From Flavobacterium hibisci (GTDB taxonomy: Bacteria > Bacteroidota > Bacteroidia > Flavobacteriales > Flavobacteriaceae), in NCBI RefSeq assembly GCF_020026925.1, contig NZ_JAIQDW010000006.1, positions 62,001 through 126,000 of the forward strand: a DNA stretch of 64,000 nt, read 5' to 3'. A program made the position numbers and the translations under genes. The notes under the pieces are model-generated. The model did not search any database, was not told the DNA's origin, and saw only the letters and a list, made by a program, of their open reading frames with translations. Each line of letters opens with the position of its first letter. Position 1 is the first letter of the stretch. Shown piece by piece: positions 1-8,499 of the stretch.

Positions 1-98
1 AAAAGAATCTAAATAAGCTTTCAATTGATCTTGATGTCATTAAGCTGGGAGGTGTTTTAAAAATGAGAGTAGGCGCAAAACCAGGAAATATGCCTTAA
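1..98 (+). CDS. C-terminal tail of an upstream gene (partial), possibly GH92
   Basis: An open frame enters from the left edge (first full codon at position 3) and stops at TAA 96-98, giving about 31 residues that end in VGAKPGNMP. The pattern of a GG-L segment followed by a short strand and a Gly-x-x-Pro near the end resembles the C-terminus of GH92 alpha-mannosidases, but the piece is too short to be sure. It lies 50 bp upstream of a GH43 gene on the same strand, so it probably belongs to the same polysaccharide locus. Family assignment is inference. Confidence 0.5.
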   Translation, partial: KNLNKLSIDLDVIKLGGVLKMRVGAKPGNMP

Positions 99-148
99 TT
101 GGTTTTGTAATTTTTTTTTCATAGTTATTTAAACTAAATACAGATATT

Positions 149-1129
149 ATGAAACAAGTTTTATTTTTTCTTTTGATTATTTCCTATTCAAAAATAGCTG
201 CACAAGCAAATCCTTCTGTATCCCCTAATAACAATCCCATATTCAAAGGCTGGTATGCAGATCCTGAAGGAATTATTTTTGATAAAACCTACTGGGTTTA
301 TCCTACTTTTTCTGCCCGTTATGAAGATCAGGTTTTTATGGATGCTTTTTCTTCAAAAGATTTGGTGCATTGGACAAAACATCCCAGGATAATAGATACC
401 GCAGCAGTCAAATGGGCTAAAAAAGCAATTTGGGCGCCTTCGGTCATTAAAAATAAAAATAAATACTTCCTGTTTTTTGGAGCAAATGATATTCAGAGCG
501 ATAATGAACGGGGCGGAATTGGTGTTGCAGTAGCTACAAAACCTCAGGGGCCCTATAAAGATTATTTAGGAAAACCATTAGTTGATAAATTTTATAATGG
601 AGCACAGCCCATTGATCAGTTTGTGTTTAAGGATAAAGATGGTCAGTATTATTTAATTTATGGCGGATGGAGACATTGTAATATTGCAAAATTGAAACCT
701 GACTTTACCGGATTTGTACCTTTTCAAGATAAAACAGTTTTTAAAGAGATTACACCAGAAAACTATGTTGAAGGTCCGTTTATGTTTATCAGAAACAATA
801 AATATTACTTCATGTGGTCTGAGGGAGGCTGGACCGGCCCTGATTATTGTGTTGCATACGCTATCGCAGATTCTCCACTGGGACCTTTTAAAAGAATTGG
901 AAAAATAGTAGAACAGGATTCTAAAATTGCCAACGGAGCAGGACATCATTCAGTTATAAAACATCCTGATTCAGATGTTTATTATATTGTTTACCACAGA
1001 AGACCTTTAACAGAAACGAATGGAAATTCAAGGGAAACTTGTGTTGAAGAAATGCATTTTGATGAAAATGGTTTTATAAAACCTGTTGTAATCACAAATG
1101 AAGGTGTAAAAGCCCATTTGATTAAGTAA
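149..1129 (+). CDS. Secreted glycoside hydrolase family 43 (arabinosidase/xylosidase type)
   Basis: This 326-residue protein starts with a signal peptide (residues 1-20, ending IAAQA) and is otherwise a single five-bladed beta-propeller domain of GH43 length. The three acidic residues expected for the family are visible: Asp38 in WYADPEG (general base), Asp156 in PIDQF (pKa modulator) and Glu208 in YVEGPF (general acid). GAGHHS near residue 270 is also typical. GH43 enzymes remove alpha-L-arabinofuranose or beta-D-xylose from plant polysaccharides; the exact substrate cannot be read here. There is no T9SS tail, so it is probably periplasmic or membrane-associated. It is the first complete gene of the PUL that continues with SusC/SusD after a long regulatory gap. 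Confidence 0.85.
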   Translation: MKQVLFFLLIISYSKIAAQANPSVSPNNNPIFKGWYADPEGIIFDKTYWVYPTFSARYEDQVFMDAFSSKDLVHWTKHPRIIDTAAVKWAKKAIWAPSVIKNKNKYFLFFGANDIQSDNERGGIGVAVATKPQGPYKDYLGKPLVDKFYNGAQPIDQFVFKDKDGQYYLIYGGWRHCNIAKLKPDFTGFVPFQDKTVFKEITPENYVEGPFMFIRNNKYYFMWSEGGWTGPDYCVAYAIADSPLGPFKRIGKIVEQDSKIANGAGHHSVIKHPDSDVYYIVYHRRPLTETNGNSRETCVEEMHFDENGFIKPVVITNEGVKAHLIK

Positions 1130-1147
1130 TAAATAATATAGCCGTAG

Positions 1148-1163
1148 AACGTAATGTTACGTT
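1148..1163. repeat. Perfect 16-bp dyad AACGTAA-TG-TTACGTT
   Basis: The arms AACGTAA and TTACGTT are exact reverse complements separated by TG, 18 bp after the GH43 stop codon. No T-tract follows directly, so an intrinsic terminator is unlikely; a regulator-binding site is possible. Confidence 0.35.
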
Positions 1164-1781
1164 ATGGTGTAAAAAAATCAGGTTTTCTATTTTACTTTTC
1201 AGTTAGGTATTTCTGTTAGACGAATAAAACACTTTATTACTACGATTTCTTGCAGGGTATTTACTTTTGAAATTCACAATCCATTCAATGGTGGATTAAA
1301 ATCACGATTTTTTGTCTCGTTTCAAAGTATTAACTTCTAACTTTCTTAAATTCAGTTATCTGTCAAATTTCAAAAATGTCTTTTCTGCTTTACATCGTTT
1401 GTTACAAATATTCTTAAAATATAATTGTCAAAGCTCGAAAGTATTTACTTTTCTACAAGGCTATTTAAAAAACTATTTTCAATGTTTTATGATAAAACCC
1501 TTGTATTTGCAAGAGGGGTCATGGCAGCATTTTTATCCAGACGATTTTCGATCATAATAAACATTAAATTCTATTTTGAATAAAAATTAAGCCTAAAAAT
1601 AAAATAGAAAACCACGATTCTATCCTTGAAAATACTTCACTTTTATTGTAATTGTCAAAATAGATTTTCCGGTTGTAGCATATTACCTATTTATTTTAAT
1701 CATAATGTATTTTTTCAGTGTTTTCGGGGCTCTGTGAACCATTTGAACATAATTTTGAAACAAAATGGGATTAAAATTACA

Positions 1782-1804
1782 TGACCAATACCCTAATTTG
1801 GTCA
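1782..1804. promoter_or_regulatory. Inverted repeat TGACCAA-N9-TTGGTCA, candidate operator
   Basis: Two exact 7-bp arms with a 9-bp spacer lie about 210 bp upstream of the susC-like start. Arm length and spacing fit a dimeric DNA-binding protein. No regulator gene is in the window, so its identity is unknown. The dyad is seen; the regulatory role is inferred. Confidence 0.35.
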
Positions 1805-2015
1805 AAAATTAAAATGATGTTTTTTGGACTATAAATTATTTTATTGATAAAAAAATGATATTAAAATTTAACATGCTTTAAAAAAGAATATAATTTGATG
1901 ATTTATCAATATTTGAGATTTCTTTTACAAAATCAAGAAAGTACTAAAATCAAATTCATAAGAGCACATCTTAATTTAAAAAAAACTAACTAATTAAACC
2001 AAAAAATTAACTCAG

Positions 2016-5000
2016 ATGAAAATCAAAACGACTTGGAAAATGCCATCCACGCCACCGAGCTTATTTGCCTTGAGTAAAAAGTTCAGTACAAGTGGATTGA
2101 TTTGCTTATTTTTTCTAATGCTCTGCGCAAGAAGTGCTTATGCACAAACCAAAAATTCACAGGATCCCATAAAAATAACGGGAAAAGTAACGGATTCTAA
2201 AGGGTTGTCACTACCCAGTGCTACCGTTATTGAAAAAGGGACAAAAAATGCTGTGTCAACAGACTTTGATGGAACTTTTACTATCACGGTATCTTCTCCT
2301 CAGGCAATACTTGTATTTAAGTACATTGGAATGAAAGAGGTTGAAAAGCCTTTAAATAATGCTAAAAAAATAGAGGTATCGCTTGCAGAAGAAACCAGCG
2401 ACCTGCAAACAGTTGTAGTTGTGGGTTACGGAACGCAGAAAAAAGCTTCGGTTGTAGGAGCCATAAGTACCATAAAACCTTCTCTGTTGCAGGTAGGAAC
2501 TGCCCGTACATTAGGTAACAACCTGGCAGGACAAATTACCGGAGTAATGGCTGTTCAAAGATCTGGTGAGCCAGGTTATGACCAATCGGATATTAGAATT
2601 CGTGGAATCTCTACTTTTGCAGGATCAACAAATCCGCTTGTATTGGTAGATGGAATTGAAAGAAACCTAAATGACCTTGATCCATCAGAAATTGAGTCTT
2701 TCTCTGTTTTGAAAGATGCTGCTGCCAGTGCTGTTTATGGTGTAAGAGGTGCAAACGGGGTTATTTTGATTAATACAAAAAGAGGTTTTGTAGGTACTCC
2801 AAGAATGCAATTGAGAACTGAATATTCAGTTCAGGAGCCTACTAAATTGCCAGGTTTCATTGGTGCTGCTCCTTACATGAGTTTATTAAATGAATTATCT
2901 GGTACGCAACTATATTCTCAGGATCGTATTGAAAAAACGGCGAATAAATATGACCCTGATTTATATCCTGATGTAAACTGGATTGATGATATAACAAAAG
3001 ATTATGCTTTTACGTCAAGGACTAATTTTAATGTTGCCGGAGGATCAGAAATTTTGCGATACGCATTAACTGTTTCTCATTATAACGAAAAAGGGATTCT
3101 TGCAGGAGACCCTAAACAAACGTATGATTCAGAAACCAAACTAAACAGAACAAATGTTCGTTCAAATGTTGATGTTAACTTATCAAAAACAACTTTATTG
3201 AGAGTAAATATTGGAGGTTTTTTACAAAATCTTAATAAAGGAAACAGCAGTACGGATGAATTATTTGGTTTTGCTTTTGAAACAACTCCTTTTGCGCATC
3301 CGGCTGTTTATTCAGACGGAACCCTTCCTAAAATTCCGCAACGACCAAATCCGTGGGCTGTAAGTACGCAGCAGGGATATTACAAACAGGGAGCCAGTAA
3401 AATCGAAAGTTTAGTTTCATTAGAACAGGATTTTAAAGCTGTTACTCCTGGTTTGAAAGCGAAATTTACTTATTCATTTGACTCTTTTTCTCAAAACAGA
3501 GTAACACGTGGTAAAACTCCTTTTTACTATAATGTTGCTACTGAAAGAGATCTGGACGGGAGTTTAATTAAAAGCAGGCTCGATAACAGTGGTCAGGAAT
3601 ATTTAGGATATACTACCTCTCAGGATTTTGGAAACAAACGTGTTTATCTGGAAGCAAGCACAACGTATAGCCGTACTTTTAATGGTAAACATGATGTAAA
3701 CGGTTTATTGTTATATAATCAGGATGAATATCAGGATGATAGAGGTCCTCAGGCTTTCAGGCATCAGGGACTGGCAGGAAGAGCTTCTTATACTTTTGAT
3801 CGTAAATATATTGCCGAATTCAATTTTGGATACAATGGATCAGAAAATTTCGAAAAGAAAGATCGTTATGGATTTTTCCCATCTGTAGCTCTAGGATGGA
3901 TTGCAAGTGAAGAAAAATTTATGGAGCCATACAAAGACGTTTTTAATAAAATTAAATTCCGTGGTGCTTACGGACTTGTAGGAAATGATCAGATTGGGGC
4001 CAATAGAAGATTTGCTTATTTAACTACCATTAGTGATAATAATAATTCAGACTATACTTTTGGTACAGGAACCGGAGTGAAATTCGAAGGAATTGAGGAA
4101 GGTGAAATTGGAGTAGGAGGTTTGACCTGGGAAAATGTAGCCAAAGCAGATTTAGGTTTAGAATTAGGAATACTGAATATGATTGACTTGACAGTAGATG
4201 TATTTCAGGAAAAAAGAAAGGACATCTTTATTTCTAGAAATACTGTTCCAAGTCAGGCAGGTTTTATTAATGCACCGTGGGCCAATTTTGGAAAAATGGA
4301 AAACAAAGGGCTTGAAATCTCATTAAATATCAATAAACAAATAACACCTGATTTTTTTATGAGCTGGCGAGGTAACTTTACTTATGTTGAAAATAAAGTA
4401 ACTGAAAGAGATGAAGCCGCTTCTTTAAAGGGGACTTACCGCTCAGCGACAGGTATTCAAAATAATACTTTGTGGGGGCTTACTGCAACAGGTTTATATA
4501 CAAATGAAGATTTTGCTACTATCAGTGATAACCCTCAGCAAAATGTTTTAGCTCCAGGTATGCCTATACCGCAGTTTGGTGTAGTACGTCCGGGAGATAT
4601 TAAATATAAGGATAGAAATGCTGACGGAATTATCAGTGGTTTAGACGAAGGTTATATAGGAGGAACAACTGACCCTCAAATTGTTTACGGTTTTGGAAAT
4701 ACTACAAAATACAAACAATTCGATTTTAGTTTCTTTTTTCAGGGTGTAGCAAAATCAGAAAGAATTATTGGTGGAGCTAATTTTATACCAGGAAGCGGTC
4801 AGGGTACTTTAGGAAATATTTATAGTAACTACAATGACCGTTGGACAGAAGAAAATCCAAGTCAGGACGTGTTTTGGCCTAGATTAAGTTATGGTACTAA
4901 CGCAAACAATTCTGTTGCTTCTACCTGGTGGAAAAAAGATATGAGTTTTGGCAGACTGAAGACTTTGGAGTTAGGATATACATTGAAAAAAGCGGTAGCT

Positions 5001-5159
5001 GAAAAAATCAAATTACAAGGAGTAAGAGTGTATTGCAGTGGCAATAATCTATTCTACATCTCAGATTTTAAACTTTGGGATCCGGAGTTAGGTACATCAA
5101 ATGGTTTAAAATATCCAACAACAAAATCTATCCTTTTTGGATTAGATGTAACCTTATAA
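2016..5159 (+). CDS. SusC-family TonB-dependent outer-membrane transporter
   Basis: This 1047-residue protein has the full SusC architecture. A signal peptide ends near residue 43 (SAYAQ), a carboxypeptidase-like regulatory beta-sandwich follows (about 53-133, starting ITGKVTDSKG), then a plug domain (about 140-255, with VLVDGIERNLNDLDP and the YGVRGANGVI segment), then a large 22-strand barrel ending in an aromatic-rich strand (SILFGLDVTL). It imports oligosaccharides across the outer membrane using TonB-ExbB energy and works with the SusD-like lipoprotein encoded 10 bp downstream. An alternative start at 2040 (MPSTPPS) is possible. The length and domain order match the family, so the call is firm; substrate is unknown. 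Confidence 0.95.
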   Translation: MKIKTTWKMPSTPPSLFALSKKFSTSGLICLFFLMLCARSAYAQTKNSQDPIKITGKVTDSKGLSLPSATVIEKGTKNAVSTDFDGTFTITVSSPQAILVFKYIGMKEVEKPLNNAKKIEVSLAEETSDLQTVVVVGYGTQKKASVVGAISTIKPSLLQVGTARTLGNNLAGQITGVMAVQRSGEPGYDQSDIRIRGISTFAGSTNPLVLVDGIERNLNDLDPSEIESFSVLKDAAASAVYGVRGANGVILINTKRGFVGTPRMQLRTEYSVQEPTKLPGFIGAAPYMSLLNELSGTQLYSQDRIEKTANKYDPDLYPDVNWIDDITKDYAFTSRTNFNVAGGSEILRYALTVSHYNEKGILAGDPKQTYDSETKLNRTNVRSNVDVNLSKTTLLRVNIGGFLQNLNKGNSSTDELFGFAFETTPFAHPAVYSDGTLPKIPQRPNPWAVSTQQGYYKQGASKIESLVSLEQDFKAVTPGLKAKFTYSFDSFSQNRVTRGKTPFYYNVATERDLDGSLIKSRLDNSGQEYLGYTTSQDFGNKRVYLEASTTYSRTFNGKHDVNGLLLYNQDEYQDDRGPQAFRHQGLAGRASYTFDRKYIAEFNFGYNGSENFEKKDRYGFFPSVALGWIASEEKFMEPYKDVFNKIKFRGAYGLVGNDQIGANRRFAYLTTISDNNNSDYTFGTGTGVKFEGIEEGEIGVGGLTWENVAKADLGLELGILNMIDLTVDVFQEKRKDIFISRNTVPSQAGFINAPWANFGKMENKGLEISLNINKQITPDFFMSWRGNFTYVENKVTERDEAASLKGTYRSATGIQNNTLWGLTATGLYTNEDFATISDNPQQNVLAPGMPIPQFGVVRPGDIKYKDRNADGIISGLDEGYIGGTTDPQIVYGFGNTTKYKQFDFSFFFQGVAKSERIIGGANFIPGSGQGTLGNIYSNYNDRWTEENPSQDVFWPRLSYGTNANNSVASTWWKKDMSFGRLKTLELGYTLKKAVAEKIKLQGVRVYCSGNNLFYISDFKLWDPELGTSNGLKYPTTKSILFGLDVTL

Positions 5160-5169
5160 TTTAAAAAAA

Positions 5170-7071
5170 ATGAAAATGAAACATATATATATCAGATCAA
5201 TATTCCTTTTCTTAGGATTATTATTATCGTCATCTTGTTCAGATTACTTAGATAAAGAGAGCGATACTGAACTTACTCTTGATGCTGTTTTTCAGAGCAA
5301 AACAAAAGTAGAGAACTGGCTGGCTTCCTGCTATTCAAGGATTCCTGATCCTATCTGGGGAGGAACTGTTCGTCAGACCGGATGGGAAATCTTAGCTGAT
5401 GATATTACTCCGTCTGAGAGATGGCGCCAATATGGCTGGGATGTAATACCATTTATATTGGGCGACTGGTCGGTAGGTTCGCAATGGGCACCAGGATACT
5501 GGAATGGACTTCCTCAAAGAATTAGAGAATGTAATATATTTATTCAGAATATCAAGCCATTACCTGAAGATGGTTTGACACAGGATGAGGTTAAGCTAAT
5601 GATTGCGGAGTGTCGTTTTTTAAAAGCCTATTATTATACACTTTTATTAGATACTTACGGACCGATTCCTTTTAATCCGGATGCCATTACACCTGTTGAT
5701 TATAATCTTTCAGATTTACAGGTAGGCCAGACTCCTTATGATGAAATCGTAACCTGGGCTGATAAAGAATTGAGAGAGGCTGCCCTGATTTTGCCAACCT
5801 CTTATTCAGATGGTAGAAAATTTGGACGCGCAACATCCATTATGTGCGAAGCTGTTAGGGCGAGAATGTTACTTTTTGCCGCAAGTCCGCTTGTAAATGG
5901 TAATCCTGAGTATGTTGGCCATAATACTAAAGACGGAAAGCCATTATTTAACCCAACCTATGATGCCAATAAATGGAGAATTGCTGCAGATGCCAGTAAA
6001 AAATTAATTATGGATGCAGAAGCTGCCGGTCATAAATTATATACAGAATTGAATGCAGCAGGAAAAATTGATCCTTTTATGTCTTGTCAAAACCTGCATC
6101 TTGTAGAGGCTAACAATGGTAATAAAGAAGTATTGTTTGCACGTCCAAGTGGTGATTACAGAGAGTATGACAGACATTCGGCACCAAGTGGAAATGGAGG
6201 AGCAGGCGGATTAGGAGTTACGCAGTCACTGGTAGATGCTTTTTTTATGGATAACGGTCTGCCAATCACAGATCCGTCTTCCGGATATGTTGAAACAGGT
6301 TTCTCTTCAGAAGATGGATACTGGACTGGCGGATCAACAAAATTTAATGAAGTTAAAAGCCCAGGTCTGGTTACAGTAGCAGGGACATATAATATGTATT
6401 GCAATCGTGAACCAAGATTTTATTTAGCAGTTAATTTTGATAAAGCCTGGTATACTGAAGGCGATAATGCCGGAAAAGATAATGGCAGAAAACTGGAATT
6501 TTTTAACGGTGGAAAAGATAATAATCATACGCATGATGCCCCGCAAAATGGTTATTTAGTAAGAAAAAGAACTGATCCGACAAGAAATCCGCGTTCAGGT
6601 TATTTTGCGGCACGCCACGGAATTCTATTTAGGTTAGGTGAGGTGTATCTGAACTATGCTGAAGCACTTAATGAATCAGATCCGGGTAATGCTGATATCC
6701 TGATTTACCTCAATAAAATCAGGGAAAGAGCTGGTGTAAGGACATATACAACAGGACCATCTGATGCTTCAAATATACATGTTAACAGTGATCAGGAAAG
6801 TATTAGAAAAATAATCAGAATGGAGCGCAGAGTTGAACTTTGCACTGAAGGAATACGTTATAGTGATTTAAGAAGATGGAAATTAGCAGAAACAGTTCTA
6901 AATGGTCCTTTCTACGGAATGAATTACAATGGTTCTAATGCAAATGATTTTTACAAAAGAACCGTTTATCAAAACAGAGTATACAAAAAAGCTTTTTACT
7001 GGTTTCCAGTATATTTAGCAGAAATTGAAAAGAATCCAAATTTAGTACAGGCACCTTTCTGGGACAAATAA
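5170..7071 (+). CDS. SusD/RagB-family nutrient-binding outer-membrane lipoprotein
   Basis: The 633-residue product has a lipoprotein signal with Cys23 (LLSSSCSDYLD), an all-helical TPR-like SusD body and the usual C-terminal region ending FPVYLAEIEKNPNLVQ. Family hallmarks include the conserved RFLKAYYY helix and the ERRVELCTEGIRYSDLRRW segment. SusD proteins cap the SusC barrel and present glycans to it on the cell surface. The gene starts 10 bp after susC and is followed 16 bp later by a SusE/F-like gene, so the three are almost certainly one transcript. A second ATG lies two codons downstream (5176) and cannot be excluded as the start. Confidence 0.95.
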   Translation: MKMKHIYIRSIFLFLGLLLSSSCSDYLDKESDTELTLDAVFQSKTKVENWLASCYSRIPDPIWGGTVRQTGWEILADDITPSERWRQYGWDVIPFILGDWSVGSQWAPGYWNGLPQRIRECNIFIQNIKPLPEDGLTQDEVKLMIAECRFLKAYYYTLLLDTYGPIPFNPDAITPVDYNLSDLQVGQTPYDEIVTWADKELREAALILPTSYSDGRKFGRATSIMCEAVRARMLLFAASPLVNGNPEYVGHNTKDGKPLFNPTYDANKWRIAADASKKLIMDAEAAGHKLYTELNAAGKIDPFMSCQNLHLVEANNGNKEVLFARPSGDYREYDRHSAPSGNGGAGGLGVTQSLVDAFFMDNGLPITDPSSGYVETGFSSEDGYWTGGSTKFNEVKSPGLVTVAGTYNMYCNREPRFYLAVNFDKAWYTEGDNAGKDNGRKLEFFNGGKDNNHTHDAPQNGYLVRKRTDPTRNPRSGYFAARHGILFRLGEVYLNYAEALNESDPGNADILIYLNKIRERAGVRTYTTGPSDASNIHVNSDQESIRKIIRMERRVELCTEGIRYSDLRRWKLAETVLNGPFYGMNYNGSNANDFYKRTVYQNRVYKKAFYWFPVYLAEIEKNPNLVQAPFWDK

Positions 7072-7087
7072 TTTAAACGAAACTAAA

Positions 7088-8254
7088 ATGAAAAATATAA
7101 AAAATATTATCTCATTTATCATAATGAGTATCGTTCTTGTCTCTTGTGACGATAAAGGACTTGAGAATGCTGATTGGCTTAAAGAACCCAATTTTGATAA
7201 TCCGATGACTTTAAGTCTTTCCGTTAACGAAGTTGTATTGGTAAAAGAAAATGAGGGACAAAATGCCATAACTTTTACCTGGACAAAAGGAAATGACAGG
7301 GGAGCCGGAACAAATTTGACTTACTTTTTCCGTATGGATATTGAAGGCAAAAATTTTGGTGAAGGTATGGAAGAGGATAATAGCAATTATACAACCATTA
7401 CAGAAGAAATTCCGGAAGGCGTTTTTACTAAGTCCTACACAGTAAAGCAGTTAAACGATTTATTGTTGAAAAACTTTAAACGCCCTGGAGGTGTTGTAAC
7501 AAACCTTCAGGTACAAATAATAGCAAGAGTAGATAATAGCAAACAGTTTCAGCTGCCTGAAGTATCTACATCCACTTTTTCTGCCACGAGTTATAGCCCT
7601 GGGCCGTTACCATTGTTTATGGTTGGAGATGCTATAAGCGGCAGCTGGGATTACAGTACAGGTACAAGCTTACCAGAAATTACTGAAAGAACAATTTATA
7701 ATTATATTGGAAATTTTTCAGTAGGCTCATTCAAGGTTATTGAAAAACCGGGAAGTGAATTGCCTTCTTATGATCCTGCAGCGGGAAATACGCTTGTGTA
7801 TAATGAAACTGATGCTAGAACTGCCGATAATGTTTTCAAAGTAGCTGAGTCAGGCCGTCATTCGTTATATATAGATATTGATCAGAAAACCTATGTTTTT
7901 GGATATGTGCCTTACGAAAATATTTATATGGTTGGAAATGCAATAACTGGTATAGGCTGGGATATTGGAAAAGCCAAACAAATGGCATGGGATCCTAAGA
8001 ACCCTGAAGTTTTTTCATACAAAGGACAATTTGATGCGGGCGAATTTAAACTTTATACACAGCAAGGCAACTGGGGAGGCAGAGCTTTAATGCCTGCAGT
8101 AAATCTTACGAAACTCATACCTGATGCATCCCCAATACCAATGTCTTTGATGCCAAACGCTAATCCTGATAATAAATGGCTTATTGAAACGACAGGGAAT
8201 TACGAACTTATTGTTAATCCTGCGAAAATGACTATTGCGCTAAAAAAACTGTAG
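7088..8254 (+). CDS. SusE/SusF-like surface glycan-binding lipoprotein
   Basis: This 388-residue protein has a lipobox Cys20 (VLVSCDDKG). The N-terminal part (about 35-165) resembles the SusE N-terminal Ig-like domain. Two related binding modules follow, each opening with a (F/Y)MVG(D/N)AI motif at about residues 177 and 280; both resemble starch-binding modules of SusE/SusF. It would hold glycan at the cell surface for the SusC/D pair. It starts 16 bp after the SusD gene and ends before a strong terminator at 8307, so it is the last gene of the susCDE unit. The same module type recurs four times in the GH31 gene downstream, which links binding and hydrolysis in this locus. Confidence 0.8.
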   Translation: MKNIKNIISFIIMSIVLVSCDDKGLENADWLKEPNFDNPMTLSLSVNEVVLVKENEGQNAITFTWTKGNDRGAGTNLTYFFRMDIEGKNFGEGMEEDNSNYTTITEEIPEGVFTKSYTVKQLNDLLLKNFKRPGGVVTNLQVQIIARVDNSKQFQLPEVSTSTFSATSYSPGPLPLFMVGDAISGSWDYSTGTSLPEITERTIYNYIGNFSVGSFKVIEKPGSELPSYDPAAGNTLVYNETDARTADNVFKVAESGRHSLYIDIDQKTYVFGYVPYENIYMVGNAITGIGWDIGKAKQMAWDPKNPEVFSYKGQFDAGEFKLYTQQGNWGGRALMPAVNLTKLIPDASPIPMSLMPNANPDNKWLIETTGNYELIVNPAKMTIALKKL

Positions 8255-8306
8255 ATATAGTAATAAATATTTTCAGTTAATAAAATTGTCCCAACAAAAT
8301 GAAGAC

Positions 8307-8341
8307 AAAACTTTCCAATCTGATGTATTGGAAGGTTTTTG
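8307..8341 (+). terminator. Intrinsic terminator after the susCDE unit
   Basis: A 13-bp stem with one mismatch (AAAACTTTCCAAT at 8307-8319 against ATTGGAAGGTTTT at 8327-8339) is followed by a T-rich run. It lies 52 bp after the SusE-like stop codon. Confidence 0.75.
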
Positions 8342-8499
8342 ATTCTTTTTAGTATTTGTAATAATTATAATTTTCTAAGTAAACCATACAGGTGAATTTT
8401 AAGTTCTCTAAGTAAACGTTTGTCTACTGTTTGCTTAAATATTTATTGCTAAATATTAAAAAGCAATCACAAAAAATCCCTTAAAATAACGAAACAATT

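Larger units (their letters stand above)
1130..2015. other. Long intergenic region before the susC-like gene
   Basis: This 886-bp stretch is very AT-rich and has no convincing coding frame; a short open frame at 1312-1557 lacks protein-like composition. Two dyads stand out: a perfect 7-2-7 palindrome at 1148-1163 just after the GH43 stop, and a 7-9-7 inverted repeat at 1782-1804. The region presumably carries the promoter and control sites of the susC operon. No clear TAnnTTTG box could be assigned. Confidence 0.5.

Noticed and set aside
1312..1557. Open frame of 81 codons in the gap before susC
   Set aside because: Starts without a plausible site, is Phe/Ser/Leu-rich and repetitive in the AT-rich gap; no homology pattern is visible and it lies among likely control sites.
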